64,000 nucleotides of DNA, from NCBI RefSeq assembly GCF_027627455.1, contig NZ_CP115483.1:2666001-2730000 (forward strand). Direction: 5' to 3'. The DNA comes from Sphingobacterium sp. SYP-B4668 (GTDB taxonomy: Bacteria > Bacteroidota > Bacteroidia > Sphingobacteriales > Sphingobacteriaceae). The notes under the pieces are model-generated. The model saw only the letters and a program-made list of their open reading frames with translations, made no database searches and was not told the origin of the DNA. This document shows positions 15,390-24,327 of the stretch, one piece after another (positions within the stretch are counted from its first letter, which is position 1; the number at the start of each line of letters is the position of its first letter). The translations under genes and the position numbers were made by a program.

Positions 15390-17732
15390 ATGAACATACC
15401 ATATTTTCCTTCACGAACCTATCGACGAAATTTTCGACGATTACAGCGCCAATTTGGCTTACTTGTCTTATTCAATTTATTCCTATTAGACAGCTATGGA
15501 CAGCAGACGATATCAAAGACCCCTGTATTTGTTGGCCATCTCCAAGATTCATTGGGTGAGCCTATTAGCGGTGCTTCCATCATGCAGCGCGGCAAAGGCA
15601 TAGTCGCGGTGAGCGATCGGCACGGTACATTTAGATTGCATCTCGTCAAAACCACTGCTATCTTGGTACAGCATGTGGGATTTGAAGCTTTAGAATTGGA
15701 TGTACGAGCTACTCCGGATAGTAGCCAACAGCATTGGGTGATGAAACGCAAATCGAGCTTCTTGGACATGGTGACGGTTACAGCATCTACTTTGCCTAAA
15801 GAGCTGCGCCAGATTTCATCCAGCGTATCTATCTTGCAGAAGGATGCACCTGAACTTCGGCAGTTGCAGAGTATTGATGAGGCACTATCATACATGCCAG
15901 GTGTGATGGTAGATAGGAGCAGAGGGCTCACGACCACTGGTACGCATACAGGGGTGATTCTCCGCGGAACGGGGTCGGCTAACCGCACCTTGGTCTTGAA
16001 AGATGGTGTACCCATCAACGATGCTTACACCGGAGGTGTGTCTGAATGGAACAGCTTGGCGACCAACAGCATCGAGCGTATAGAAGTGGTGCGTGGCCCT
16101 GGCTCTTCTATATACGGATCAAGCTCCATGGGTGGGACCATCAATCTGGTGACCCAAAAGCCGACAGATGCACTGCTATTGGGTGCCGATCTGCGCTATG
16201 GGTCGATGAATACCTACCAGGCGAGTGTCAAATTAGGAAAGCGATTTGCAAAGCGCTGGGGCGCTGTGGCCTTTGCGGAATACAAAGCGACGGACGGCTA
16301 CGCCTATATGGCAGATAGTCTATGGAAGGACTACTATCAAAAGCCACAGACTTCATTGCTCAACATCAACACCAAGCTCACCTATGATTTTGACAATGGC
16401 GGTACATTGGCGGCGACAGCCGACTTTAATAGGCAGAAGCCATTGACGGGCACATCGATACTGTATGATGAGAGCAGCATGACGGGCAATTATCAACTAC
16501 GCTACCAAAATAACAAAGCTCGCTTTGCTCCGGATATATTGGCCTACTACAATGTACAGAGTCGAATGACTACGGCGCTCAATTGGAATGCCAAAGAGGA
16601 AGCATTTAACAGTACAAGCTACCTATCCAGGGTACCGTTGGACACCTATGGTATCATTGCTAAAGTGAGTCATCGGGTAGGAATCAACGATTTGACGGTC
16701 GGTGCGGATTTGCGCTTTACGGAGGTCGTGTCGAGAAAGGAATATCCGGACAAGGGCATGCAGAATTTTAATGGCCGACAGGATTTTGTTTCCTTGTTCG
16801 TCAATGATGATGTGCGATTTTCAGATAAGCTACATGCCAACCTAGGCCTGCGGCTCGACCATTGGGCAAATCGGGACGGGTATTTCTTCGATAATCTTTC
16901 TGGCAAAGAAGTCACGATAGATTATGATGCAGCGCGCTCTACCGTGCTGACACCCAAAGTTGGCCTTACCTATGAGCTGCTTACCAACTTGCGTCTGCGA
17001 TCGGTATATGCGACAGGCTTTAGGGCACCAGCTGCCTACTATATGTACAACGCTGCTCCATTGGGTTCTTCCTTTCGATTGGGCAACCCTGAGTTGAAGC
17101 CCGAACGTATGCGGTATGCTATTGATTTCGGTGCTGACCTTCAATTGATGGAGCAACTTGAATTGTCAGCGACGGTATATACATCTGAATACAGTGATTT
17201 TCTAGCGGCCGTATTGATCGACCCCGAAGAAGTACCGTCGTATTTTGACCCCGGAAACTTGCCGGTACGTCAATATATTAATATTGGAAAGGTAGGGTTG
17301 TGGGGAGTAGAGAGCGCTGTAAAATACCGGGTATCGTCCGCGTTGACGACACAAGTGAGCTACTTTTATAATCAATCGGAGATTAAGAAATATGAGACCA
17401 ATCCTGAATATGTAGGTAGGGAGATGAGTGACAATCCCCATAGTATATACTCGGCGGCACTGATTTATGATCATCCGCGTGTGGGACATGCGAGCATATG
17501 GGGGAGACATACAGGCGCTTTCTTCGGCGATCTGGAGAATACCGTCGAGAAGAAAATGGAGTCAGTGACTGTAGTGGACCTCAAGCTGGCTAGAAGCTTT
17601 GGCCCAATTGGTGTAAATTTCACCGTGAACAACCTATTCGACAAACTCTATTTTGGCAGCTACACGTCGGCCAAGAGCTACTATTATGCTCCGGCAAGGA
17701 CGATACTGCTTGGTATTAATTACAACTTATAA
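15390..17732 (+). CDS. TonB-dependent receptor of an Hmu-like haem/tetrapyrrole uptake operon
   Basis: An outer-membrane receptor of 780 residues. After a basic N-terminus and hydrophobic segment (LLVLFNLFLLDSYG, then QQ) come a carboxypeptidase-regulatory-like domain (residues 48-115), a TonB box (DMVTVTAS), a plug (MPGVMVDRSRG, ILRGTGSANRTLVLKDGVPIN, IEVVRGPGSSIYGSSSMGG) and a barrel ending in LLGINYNL. A FRAP...NPEL box is present (GFRAPAAYYMYN, then GNPELKPE). FRAP/NPDL boxes are typical of haem receptors such as HmuR but also occur in other receptors, and the histidine expected between the two boxes in haem receptors is missing here. It is followed after 10 bp by an ExbB-like gene, DUF2149 and a CobN-like gene, the partner set of Hmu loci. 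A haem or cobalamin/porphyrin ligand is inferred. Confidence 0.85.
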   Translation: MNIPYFPSRTYRRNFRRLQRQFGLLVLFNLFLLDSYGQQTISKTPVFVGHLQDSLGEPISGASIMQRGKGIVAVSDRHGTFRLHLVKTTAILVQHVGFEALELDVRATPDSSQQHWVMKRKSSFLDMVTVTASTLPKELRQISSSVSILQKDAPELRQLQSIDEALSYMPGVMVDRSRGLTTTGTHTGVILRGTGSANRTLVLKDGVPINDAYTGGVSEWNSLATNSIERIEVVRGPGSSIYGSSSMGGTINLVTQKPTDALLLGADLRYGSMNTYQASVKLGKRFAKRWGAVAFAEYKATDGYAYMADSLWKDYYQKPQTSLLNINTKLTYDFDNGGTLAATADFNRQKPLTGTSILYDESSMTGNYQLRYQNNKARFAPDILAYYNVQSRMTTALNWNAKEEAFNSTSYLSRVPLDTYGIIAKVSHRVGINDLTVGADLRFTEVVSRKEYPDKGMQNFNGRQDFVSLFVNDDVRFSDKLHANLGLRLDHWANRDGYFFDNLSGKEVTIDYDAARSTVLTPKVGLTYELLTNLRLRSVYATGFRAPAAYYMYNAAPLGSSFRLGNPELKPERMRYAIDFGADLQLMEQLELSATVYTSEYSDFLAAVLIDPEEVPSYFDPGNLPVRQYINIGKVGLWGVESAVKYRVSSALTTQVSYFYNQSEIKKYETNPEYVGREMSDNPHSIYSAALIYDHPRVGHASIWGRHTGAFFGDLENTVEKKMESVTVVDLKLARSFGPIGVNFTVNNLFDKLYFGSYTSAKSYYYAPARTILLGINYNL

Positions 17733-17742
17733 AATAGAAATC

Positions 17743-18321
17743 ATGCTAACATTTATAGAACACATCCTTTTTCAACTCGCAAATTGGCTACACCTGCCTG
17801 TATTTCTAGGGCTATTGGCAATGGTATGCTGGGTGGTGTGGTCATGTGGTGCCGTATTACGCGAAGCGCTTAACCGGAAGGGTGATAGTCGTGTGAATGC
17901 CTTTTTCGAACAAAATAGCGAGGAGATCCGCATCTGCCTGGCTGATAAAGATAATGCGGACATCAATGTGACCGAATTGGTGCAAAAATGGGAAAGGAAA
18001 GAAAATGAAAAATTGGATCGTATCCGATTCTTGATAAAGGTCGCGCCTTCATTGGGATTGGTGGGTACTTTAATTCCTATGGGGCAAGCACTTGCAACGC
18101 TATCTACGGGTGACATGTCTGCTATGGCCAACCACATGGTTGTCGCTTTTACGGCAACCATTGTGGGGCTGGCCTGCGGTATTGTCGCATATATGATCAC
18201 CTTGAAAAAGGAGCAGTGGCTTGCGAAGGATTTCCTGGCTTGCGAGGTTTTGTTGGAACGTCAGCTGCGGAAAGAAACGGATGATCGTCAATTAGAGAAC
18301 AGGATACAAGCGCATATATAA
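17743..18321 (+). CDS. MotA/TolQ/ExbB-type proton channel protein (HmuU-like)
   Basis: A 192-residue membrane protein with three transmembrane segments: about residues 15-38, then a cytoplasmic region with RVNAFFEQNSEEIRICLADKD, then two helices in IKVAPSLGLVGTLIPMGQAL and MVVAFTATIVGLACGIVAYMI. The LGLVGT loop and the TATIVGL helix with its membrane Thr are hallmarks of ExbB/TolQ/MotA channels, which use the proton gradient to move a partner. I chose ATG at 17743; the longer frame from 17653 would overlap the receptor gene. It lies 10 bp after the receptor and 10 bp before DUF2149. It is likely to energise the receptor, the CobN-like protein, or both. Confidence 0.85.
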   Translation: MLTFIEHILFQLANWLHLPVFLGLLAMVCWVVWSCGAVLREALNRKGDSRVNAFFEQNSEEIRICLADKDNADINVTELVQKWERKENEKLDRIRFLIKVAPSLGLVGTLIPMGQALATLSTGDMSAMANHMVVAFTATIVGLACGIVAYMITLKKEQWLAKDFLACEVLLERQLRKETDDRQLENRIQAHI

Positions 18322-18331
18322 GTATACCATC

Positions 18332-18670
18332 ATGAGATTATTGAATAAAGATAGATATGAGGCTGTGCGGGCCCCGTTAGAAGATCCCATCAGTGGAGTG
18401 GCCAACTTGTTCGACATCAGTGTAGTACTGATTGTAGCCATGATCATGGCCCTCATGTCGGCTTTGAATGTGCTCGATCTTTTCGATCCGGAAACCGAAA
18501 TGACGATGACCAAGAAGACGAAAGACGGCCAGATGGAAATCATCACGAAGAAAGGCAAGGAAATCAACGTAAAGAAGATATCACCAGAAGAAGCTGCTGG
18601 TCAGGGTGAGCGACTAGGTACGGCCTATCAATTGGATGATGGACAAGTCATTTATATCCCAGAAAAGTAA
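18332..18670 (+). CDS. DUF2149 protein, ExbD-like single-pass partner (HmuV-like)
   Basis: A 112-residue protein with one membrane helix (FDISVVLIVAMIMALMSAL, about residues 27-45) and a periplasmic domain (MTMTKKTKDGQMEIITKKGK, EINVKKISPEEAAGQGERLG). Asp28 lies exactly at the start of the helix, as the functional Asp does in ExbD and TolR. That position suggests the protein is the ExbD-like partner of the channel protein encoded 10 bp upstream; this is my inference from layout. DUF2149 proteins regularly accompany CobN-like and ExbB-like genes. The stop codon is one base before the next start, so the two genes are tightly coupled. Confidence 0.8.
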   Translation: MRLLNKDRYEAVRAPLEDPISGVANLFDISVVLIVAMIMALMSALNVLDLFDPETEMTMTKKTKDGQMEIITKKGKEINVKKISPEEAAGQGERLGTAYQLDDGQVIYIPEK

Positions 18671-18671
18671 G

Positions 18672-21600
18672 ATGGACATAAAAAAAATAGGATTTGGTTG
18701 TTGGTTGGTGTTTTTCATGTTGCTGCATATGCCATACGGCGTAGCGCAGCAACTGAAAACCCAAAAACGTATTGCACTTCTGGTATCGGACAACTATAGT
18801 AAGCCTGTAGCGGATGCCATCCGGTTGTTGCAGCGGGAACCAGAATTTGCCTCTCGTTTTGAGGTGATAAACGGTCAAAGTTGTCAGACCTCCATTGAAG
18901 CTGCCGATATAGTCATCTGCTATGTACATACCCCGCAGATGTTGCAGCGCTATACTCCGCAAATGCAGCAGGTGGTACAACGAGGTGGTTGGGTATATGC
19001 GGTGGGCAGTAGTCCTGAAGCTGACGACTATCAAAAGTGGGGCATGCGATTTGACAAAACAGTGGACCATTATTTTGAGAATCCCAGTGCGGCAAACATC
19101 AAAGAACTAGTCCTTCTATTGGCGGTGCGACATTTAGGGGCTGCCTTCGATACCAAACCCCCTCAAGTATATCCTGAACAGGGTATCGTAGACTGGTCTA
19201 CGGGACAGATTTATACCTCATTTGCAGCTTTTGAGGACGCTAATGGAAGGAAAGGGGGAGGATTGCCCACGGTAGGGCTCTATGCTTTCCGCTATGAATT
19301 TGTCACTGGTCAAGATGCCTACCTGCGTGACTATGCACGTGGATTTGCGGATGCTGGGTATCAAGTATTGCTATTCTATGGCTTTCCGCTGGACAAAGCG
19401 CTCAACGCATACTGCACAGACAGTCTCGGTAAAGCCAGAATCGATGCCTTGGTTAGCTTTTCCTCTCTTCCTGGGGGAGCTCCAGAGCGTGTAGCTGAAA
19501 GCTTTTCAAGGCTAGGGGTGCCGGTTATAAATGGGGTCACCAGCAGTAAAAGTCTAGCCGAATGGCAAGTTGATAAGGTGGGTATAGCCATCTCAGAACG
19601 CACCATGGCCTTTGTGCGTCCCGAGATTATGGGGCAAATACAACCGACTGTAGTAGCTACACAGGAGCGATATACGGATAGTGCAGGCCTTGTCTTCAAG
19701 CAGAAAATAGCCTTGCCAGGGCGCGTGGAGAATTTGGTCGAAAAGGTAAAAGCTTGGTCGCGGTTAAGGCGCCTTCGTAATGATGAAAAAGACGTCACCC
19801 TAATTTATTATAATGGCCACCCTGGCAAACATAATATAGGAGCCAGTTACCTCAATGTACTGCCAAAGAGTATGCACAGCATCTTGCAAGCGTTGCAACA
19901 AAACGGATATGACCTGGGGGGAATCCCACCGACAGCGGACGAAATCTTCAACGATGTGATGAAGGGTGGGCGTAATATCGGCACTTGGGCTCCTGGAGAA
20001 TTGACACGCATGGTCCAGCAAGATAATCCCGTGTTGGTACCTATGGAAACCTATAGGAAATGGTTTGCCGAATTGCACCCTCAGTTTCAGGAGCAGGTAG
20101 TTCGCAAATGGGGCGTGCCTGATTCGGCGCACATCATGGTTTGGAAAGATGAGCAGCAGCGTGCCTTTTTCGTGCTGCCACAAGTGAATTTTGGAAAAGT
20201 ACACCTCATGCCTCAACCCGCGCGCGGTTGGGAAGAGGACAGCGAAGCCATCTTCCATGATATCAACTTGCCCCCTCATCACCAATACATTGCATTCTAT
20301 TTGTATCTACAGCATCAATCGAAGACCAATGCGCTGATCCACCTCGGTACCCACGGCACCTTAGAGTGGCTCTCGGGTAGGGAGGCAGGAGCTGATAACA
20401 GTGATGCGGCCGATGCATTATTAGGAGGTATGGTGAATATATATCCCTATATCATGGACAATGTAGGGGAGGGCACACAGGCTAAGCGTAGGGGTGGGGC
20501 CGTTATTATCGACCACCTGACGCCTCCCTTTCAGGAAGCCGGCCTACGCCCCGAGCTACGCCAACTGGCTGGGGTTATCAATGATTATACTACGGCAATG
20601 GATAAAAGTCCTGTATTGGCTGCGACGCATCTACAGGAGGTCAACCGATTGGCCAAGAGCACCAATGTGGTACGCGACTTGGATATCGTTGATGAACTGC
20701 AGCACCAGGATATTCAGCTATTGGAACATTACCTCCAGGAGCTGAATGAAAAACAGACGCCTATGGGTATGCATACCTTTGGTGTCTCTCCAGATTCAAC
20801 ACAAGCTATGTTGACAGCCCAAGCGATGGTCAATAGACAGAAAGCGCTGTCTGAAGACGAGTTGAAACTACAACGAGCGGATTACTATGGACGCCTATTG
20901 GCCAGTGGTCCGGCTGAAATGCAGGCATTATTGGATGGCCTGGATGGCAAGTACATAGCGCCTGCCACGGGCAATGATCCGATTCGAAATCCAGATGCGT
21001 TGCCCACGGGTAAGAATTTTTATGCTTTCGATCCCTCGCGGATGCCCTCACCGGGAATCTATGAAGCAGGAGAACGCTTGGCGACAGAACTTGTGGAGTC
21101 GTATCGTCAAAAGCATGGTGGACGTTATCCCGATAAGGTAGCCTTCAATCTATGGTCTGTAGAGACCATACGTCATGAAGGGATTATGGAAGCGCAGCTC
21201 TTGAGTCTATTGGGGATACGTCCCCAATATGATGGCTTTGGCAAGGTCAAAGGAGTAGAGCGTATCTCTCGAGATCATTTGGGAAGGCCTCGTGTAGATG
21301 TCGTGATTACGCCCTCGGGTCTCTATCGTGATATGTTTCCGCAAATGATGCAGCTTATCGACCAAGCGGTGCTATTGGCCTATAGGTCGCCTGAATCGGA
21401 TAATGTGGTACGCCAACATGTCGACTCCACCAAACAACAACTGGCGGAGATTGGAATCACGGATAGCACGCTGCGTGAGCGGCTTGCACTGGTTCGGCTT
21501 TTCGGGTCGGAGTCGGGAAGTTATGGCATAGGTGTAGATCGTGCTGTGCAAGCATCCGATAAATGGGAAAATAACACTTCAGTAGCATCGGTATATTTTA

Positions 21601-22703
21601 ACCGGTCAAGTCACCTGTATGGACAGGGATTCTGGGGGGTAGGCGGTGCTGAATTGGAACGTATAACGGGTAAGGATCTAGCGGTGTCGCTGTTTCAAAA
21701 AGCTTTATCAGGAACAAAGGCTGTAGTGCATAGTCGTTCGACGAATGTATATGGGGTGCTTGATAACGATGATTTTTTTCAATATCTGGGAGGTATGGCG
21801 CTGGCTATTACGCAGGTGGATGGTGTCGAACCGGACATTGTAGTGACCAACCTAATCGATCCGAATGATATGCGACAAGAGCGCTTGGATAAGTTTATCG
21901 GGCGTGAACTTCATACCCGTTACCTCAATCCTGAATGGATAAAGAAAATGACTTCCGAAGGATATGCCGGCGCTCGGATGATTGGTCAGGTGGTCGACAA
22001 TATGTGGGGTTGGCAGGCGACGACTGACCACGCTATACAGGAGGCAGATTGGCAAGAATGGCACGATGTATATATAGCAGATAAATATGCGCTCGATATA
22101 AAAGAGCGTTTTGCAGACGCAGGCAATCTACATGCCTATCAACAGATGTTGGCGCGTATGCTAGAAGTGGTGCGCAAAGAGTACTGGCGACCTAGCGACA
22201 AAACATTACAAAGTTTAGTAACCGCTTATCTGGAAACCGGGCAGGAGATGGGTGTATCTTGCTCGGACCAGGTATGTGGAAATGAAAAGCTGTTGAAGTT
22301 TGTCGAACAGAACGTGAATACAGCAGACCAGCAGAGGGCACTTTCTAATTTGCATCAAGAATTGGGACGCGTATGGAACGGATTCCAAAACCATGACAAT
22401 GCTGCTTCCGAAAATAGCCGTAGTTCAACTTCGGAGCTGCCGCCAACGACAGGGTCTGCTGTGCAGAAGCAAACGGTATCAACGCCTTCCAGTACCGCTA
22501 AGGCAAGTAGGGCAACAGCGGTAGAAAATACGGAGATACCTAAGAGCGAACAGGTATTGAAGGGATTTAAGATGGAGGAGGAACGGCTAATCTCTATGCA
22601 GGCTAACCCCCAGAACATGCCATCAGCCCAACATTGGGAAACTTTGGTCGGGTTGCTGATGGTTATGGCAATGGGGTTTGGATGGCGTACAGACGATACT
22701 TGA
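18672..22703 (+). CDS. Exported, membrane-anchored CobN/BchH-like chelatase (HmuS-like)
   Basis: A 1343-residue CobN-family protein. Cytoplasmic CobN and BchH insert Co or Mg into tetrapyrroles; the HmuS branch is exported and has been linked to removal of iron from haem. Here a signal peptide (IGFGCWLVFFMLLHMPYGVA, then QQ) and a C-terminal anchor (WETLVGLLMVMAMGFGW) place the large domain in the periplasm. The family hallmark LIHLGTHGTLEWLSG is intact near residue 560, as are KVAFNLWSVETIRHEG, FGSESGSYGIGVDRAVQ and SRSTNVYGVLDNDDFFQYLGG. A Ser/Thr-rich linker (about residues 1240-1310) precedes the anchor. I start at ATG 18672, one base after the DUF2149 stop; the frame from 18636 would overlap that gene. 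No CobS/CobT/ChlI/ChlD partner is visible, which argues against a biosynthetic chelatase. Confidence 0.88.
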   Translation: MDIKKIGFGCWLVFFMLLHMPYGVAQQLKTQKRIALLVSDNYSKPVADAIRLLQREPEFASRFEVINGQSCQTSIEAADIVICYVHTPQMLQRYTPQMQQVVQRGGWVYAVGSSPEADDYQKWGMRFDKTVDHYFENPSAANIKELVLLLAVRHLGAAFDTKPPQVYPEQGIVDWSTGQIYTSFAAFEDANGRKGGGLPTVGLYAFRYEFVTGQDAYLRDYARGFADAGYQVLLFYGFPLDKALNAYCTDSLGKARIDALVSFSSLPGGAPERVAESFSRLGVPVINGVTSSKSLAEWQVDKVGIAISERTMAFVRPEIMGQIQPTVVATQERYTDSAGLVFKQKIALPGRVENLVEKVKAWSRLRRLRNDEKDVTLIYYNGHPGKHNIGASYLNVLPKSMHSILQALQQNGYDLGGIPPTADEIFNDVMKGGRNIGTWAPGELTRMVQQDNPVLVPMETYRKWFAELHPQFQEQVVRKWGVPDSAHIMVWKDEQQRAFFVLPQVNFGKVHLMPQPARGWEEDSEAIFHDINLPPHHQYIAFYLYLQHQSKTNALIHLGTHGTLEWLSGREAGADNSDAADALLGGMVNIYPYIMDNVGEGTQAKRRGGAVIIDHLTPPFQEAGLRPELRQLAGVINDYTTAMDKSPVLAATHLQEVNRLAKSTNVVRDLDIVDELQHQDIQLLEHYLQELNEKQTPMGMHTFGVSPDSTQAMLTAQAMVNRQKALSEDELKLQRADYYGRLLASGPAEMQALLDGLDGKYIAPATGNDPIRNPDALPTGKNFYAFDPSRMPSPGIYEAGERLATELVESYRQKHGGRYPDKVAFNLWSVETIRHEGIMEAQLLSLLGIRPQYDGFGKVKGVERISRDHLGRPRVDVVITPSGLYRDMFPQMMQLIDQAVLLAYRSPESDNVVRQHVDSTKQQLAEIGITDSTLRERLALVRLFGSESGSYGIGVDRAVQASDKWENNTSVASVYFNRSSHLYGQGFWGVGGAELERITGKDLAVSLFQKALSGTKAVVHSRSTNVYGVLDNDDFFQYLGGMALAITQVDGVEPDIVVTNLIDPNDMRQERLDKFIGRELHTRYLNPEWIKKMTSEGYAGARMIGQVVDNMWGWQATTDHAIQEADWQEWHDVYIADKYALDIKERFADAGNLHAYQQMLARMLEVVRKEYWRPSDKTLQSLVTAYLETGQEMGVSCSDQVCGNEKLLKFVEQNVNTADQQRALSNLHQELGRVWNGFQNHDNAASENSRSSTSELPPTTGSAVQKQTVSTPSSTAKASRATAVENTEIPKSEQVLKGFKMEEERLISMQANPQNMPSAQHWETLVGLLMVMAMGFGWRTDDT

Positions 22704-22797
22704 TGATCTACTCATGTGGGCCTACCAGCGCCTGCATCAGTATGCTCTCGACGTCGTACCGAATATCATCTGCTATGGGCATTGCCAAAAAAGCTAG

Positions 22798-24033
22798 CTA
22801 CTGATTTTTATCGATTAACGCCGATCGATTGTCTATGTCTAAGATATCGTAGATAGTCTTCAAGTGATATTTTACAGTATTCTCCGAGATGAATAGAAAG
22901 GCCCCGATTTCTTTGTTGGTCTTCCCCTGTTTGACCAGTTCAATAATTTCCGTATGCCTTGCTTTGAGCTGTTGGTTGCCCAATTTTGCGGTGAGATCAT
23001 CACGGGATGCATCGGAAGTAGGTGTAATGTATTGCGCTAGGCGAGCACGCATCTGCTCCATTTCTTTCTCCATCAGGATACGACGGTGCTTATTGGAATG
23101 GTAAAGTTTGAATAGCACGAAGATAAGGGCACATAGCAGCAGGATGATGCAACTGAAAAGCCACATCATATTTCTCTTATTGACCGTCTCGATATCACTT
23201 CGTTGCTGTAAGAGCTCTTTTTCCAAGACATTAAGCTTGCCACTCCGGTTTGCTGCGTCATATTGTCTACGCGCTTCGCTGACGGTCTTTTGCGCTAGAT
23301 AGGCTTTTTCATACTCTTTATTTGATGTATAATAATAGATAATGGTTTCATACATCGTAATCTTGTACAGGTCGATGTTGTATTTATTTGCATAGTCCAA
23401 ACCTATTTTAAAGGCTTCCAATGCCTTTTCTTTAAGACCCATTAAGTTGTAAAGCTCTACTTTGACCTTGTAGATGATGGGCAGATGCTTGGGGTTTTCT
23501 TGCTCCAACAATCGAATGCAAGCGTCAAAGTACTGATCGGCTTCGGAGTAATTTTCTTTGCGAAGCTCTAGGTGACCCAATACGCATTCATAGAAGGCTC
23601 TAGTTTCTCTGTGTATGTATTGGAGATTGTCTGGTTTGACTTGTTTCAACAATTCCAAAAGTTCCTTTTCATTCTTGAGGTCGAAATGGATGAGTATGCG
23701 CTCGACAGTGACTCGTGTTTCGGCCTCTTCGACACGATCGCTCTTTTGCCCCTCTTGATAAGCAAGCTCTAGATTGTTGAGTGCTCCTGAGTAATTATAA
23801 AGCTGCTTGTAAGTGAGTGATTTTTCCAGGTAGGCGATGTAGCGGTCATAAGGGGTAGACTTGGGGTCATTGATGATTTTCTCCAATAGGAGGATCGATT
23901 TTTCATTTTGATTGTTGTCATTTAGATTGGATATCTCTTCGTGCAATCTGTTTGGGTCGATTTGCTGCGCATAAAGGGCAAATGTAATGAAGAATAAAAA
24001 GAACGTTAGAATAAGCTTTGAAGGTCTACTCAT
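22798..24033 (-). CDS. Membrane-bound TPR regulator with LuxR-type DNA-binding domain
   Basis: A 411-residue protein with a signal/anchor segment (LILTFFLFFITFALYA, then QQ), a TPR region (about residues 20-290, e.g. ALNNLELAYQEGQKSD and EADQYFDACIRLLEQE), a transmembrane helix (MMWLFSCIILLLCALIFVLF near 295-315), a short coiled segment, and a C-terminal LuxR/GerE domain (EIIELVKQGKTNKEIGAFLF, SENTVKYHLKTIYDIL). ATG 24033 gives a clean signal peptide; the frame from 24132 would add a non-hydrophobic 33-residue leader. This one-protein sensor type is common in Bacteroidota. It converges on the chelatase gene, with 94 bp between the stops. Its targets are unknown. Confidence 0.85.
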   Translation of the reverse strand: MSRPSKLILTFFLFFITFALYAQQIDPNRLHEEISNLNDNNQNEKSILLLEKIINDPKSTPYDRYIAYLEKSLTYKQLYNYSGALNNLELAYQEGQKSDRVEEAETRVTVERILIHFDLKNEKELLELLKQVKPDNLQYIHRETRAFYECVLGHLELRKENYSEADQYFDACIRLLEQENPKHLPIIYKVKVELYNLMGLKEKALEAFKIGLDYANKYNIDLYKITMYETIIYYYTSNKEYEKAYLAQKTVSEARRQYDAANRSGKLNVLEKELLQQRSDIETVNKRNMMWLFSCIILLLCALIFVLFKLYHSNKHRRILMEKEMEQMRARLAQYITPTSDASRDDLTAKLGNQQLKARHTEIIELVKQGKTNKEIGAFLFISENTVKYHLKTIYDILDIDNRSALIDKNQ

Positions 24034-24098
24034 AAATGTATGTGCAATATATTTAATATAAAAATAATAATTGTATCGATAGGCATTTGTAAATGAGT

Positions 24099-24106
24099 CA
24101 AATTTA
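24099..24106 (-). promoter_or_regulatory. Possible -7 promoter box of the TPR-LuxR gene
   Basis: TAAATTTG on the minus strand fits TAnnTTTG and lies 65 bp before the ATG at 24033. No good -33 TTG was found at the right distance, so the call is weak. Confidence 0.35.
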
Positions 24107-24268
24107 CGATTTTTATCCGACTTTAAATACAAATTAGACGCGGGGATTAACTTTACATTTAGAATAGATAGGCTACGGCAACCCTGTTACATTAATCTAC
24201 TTATTACCAAATTATTAAGGTTTTTTATCATCCTTGTAGCCAGTCGACTATAAATTTACTTTTTTTTG

Positions 24269-24299
24269 TTTGAAATGATTTTTGTATACTATAAATTTG
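24269..24299 (+). promoter_or_regulatory. Bacteroidota promoter of aqpZ
   Basis: TTTG (24269-24272), a 19-bp spacer and TAAATTTG (24292-24299) match the Bacteroidota consensus, 28 bp before the ATG. The remaining divergent gap from 24034 is AT-rich with no other clear site. Confidence 0.65.
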
Positions 24300-24327
24300 A
24301 GTAACGATTATATAATCTATAAGAAAG

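Noticed and set aside
18672-22703. Cobaltochelatase of B12 biosynthesis
   Set aside because: The protein has a signal peptide and membrane anchor, and the neighbours are a TonB receptor, ExbB-like and DUF2149 genes rather than cob genes.
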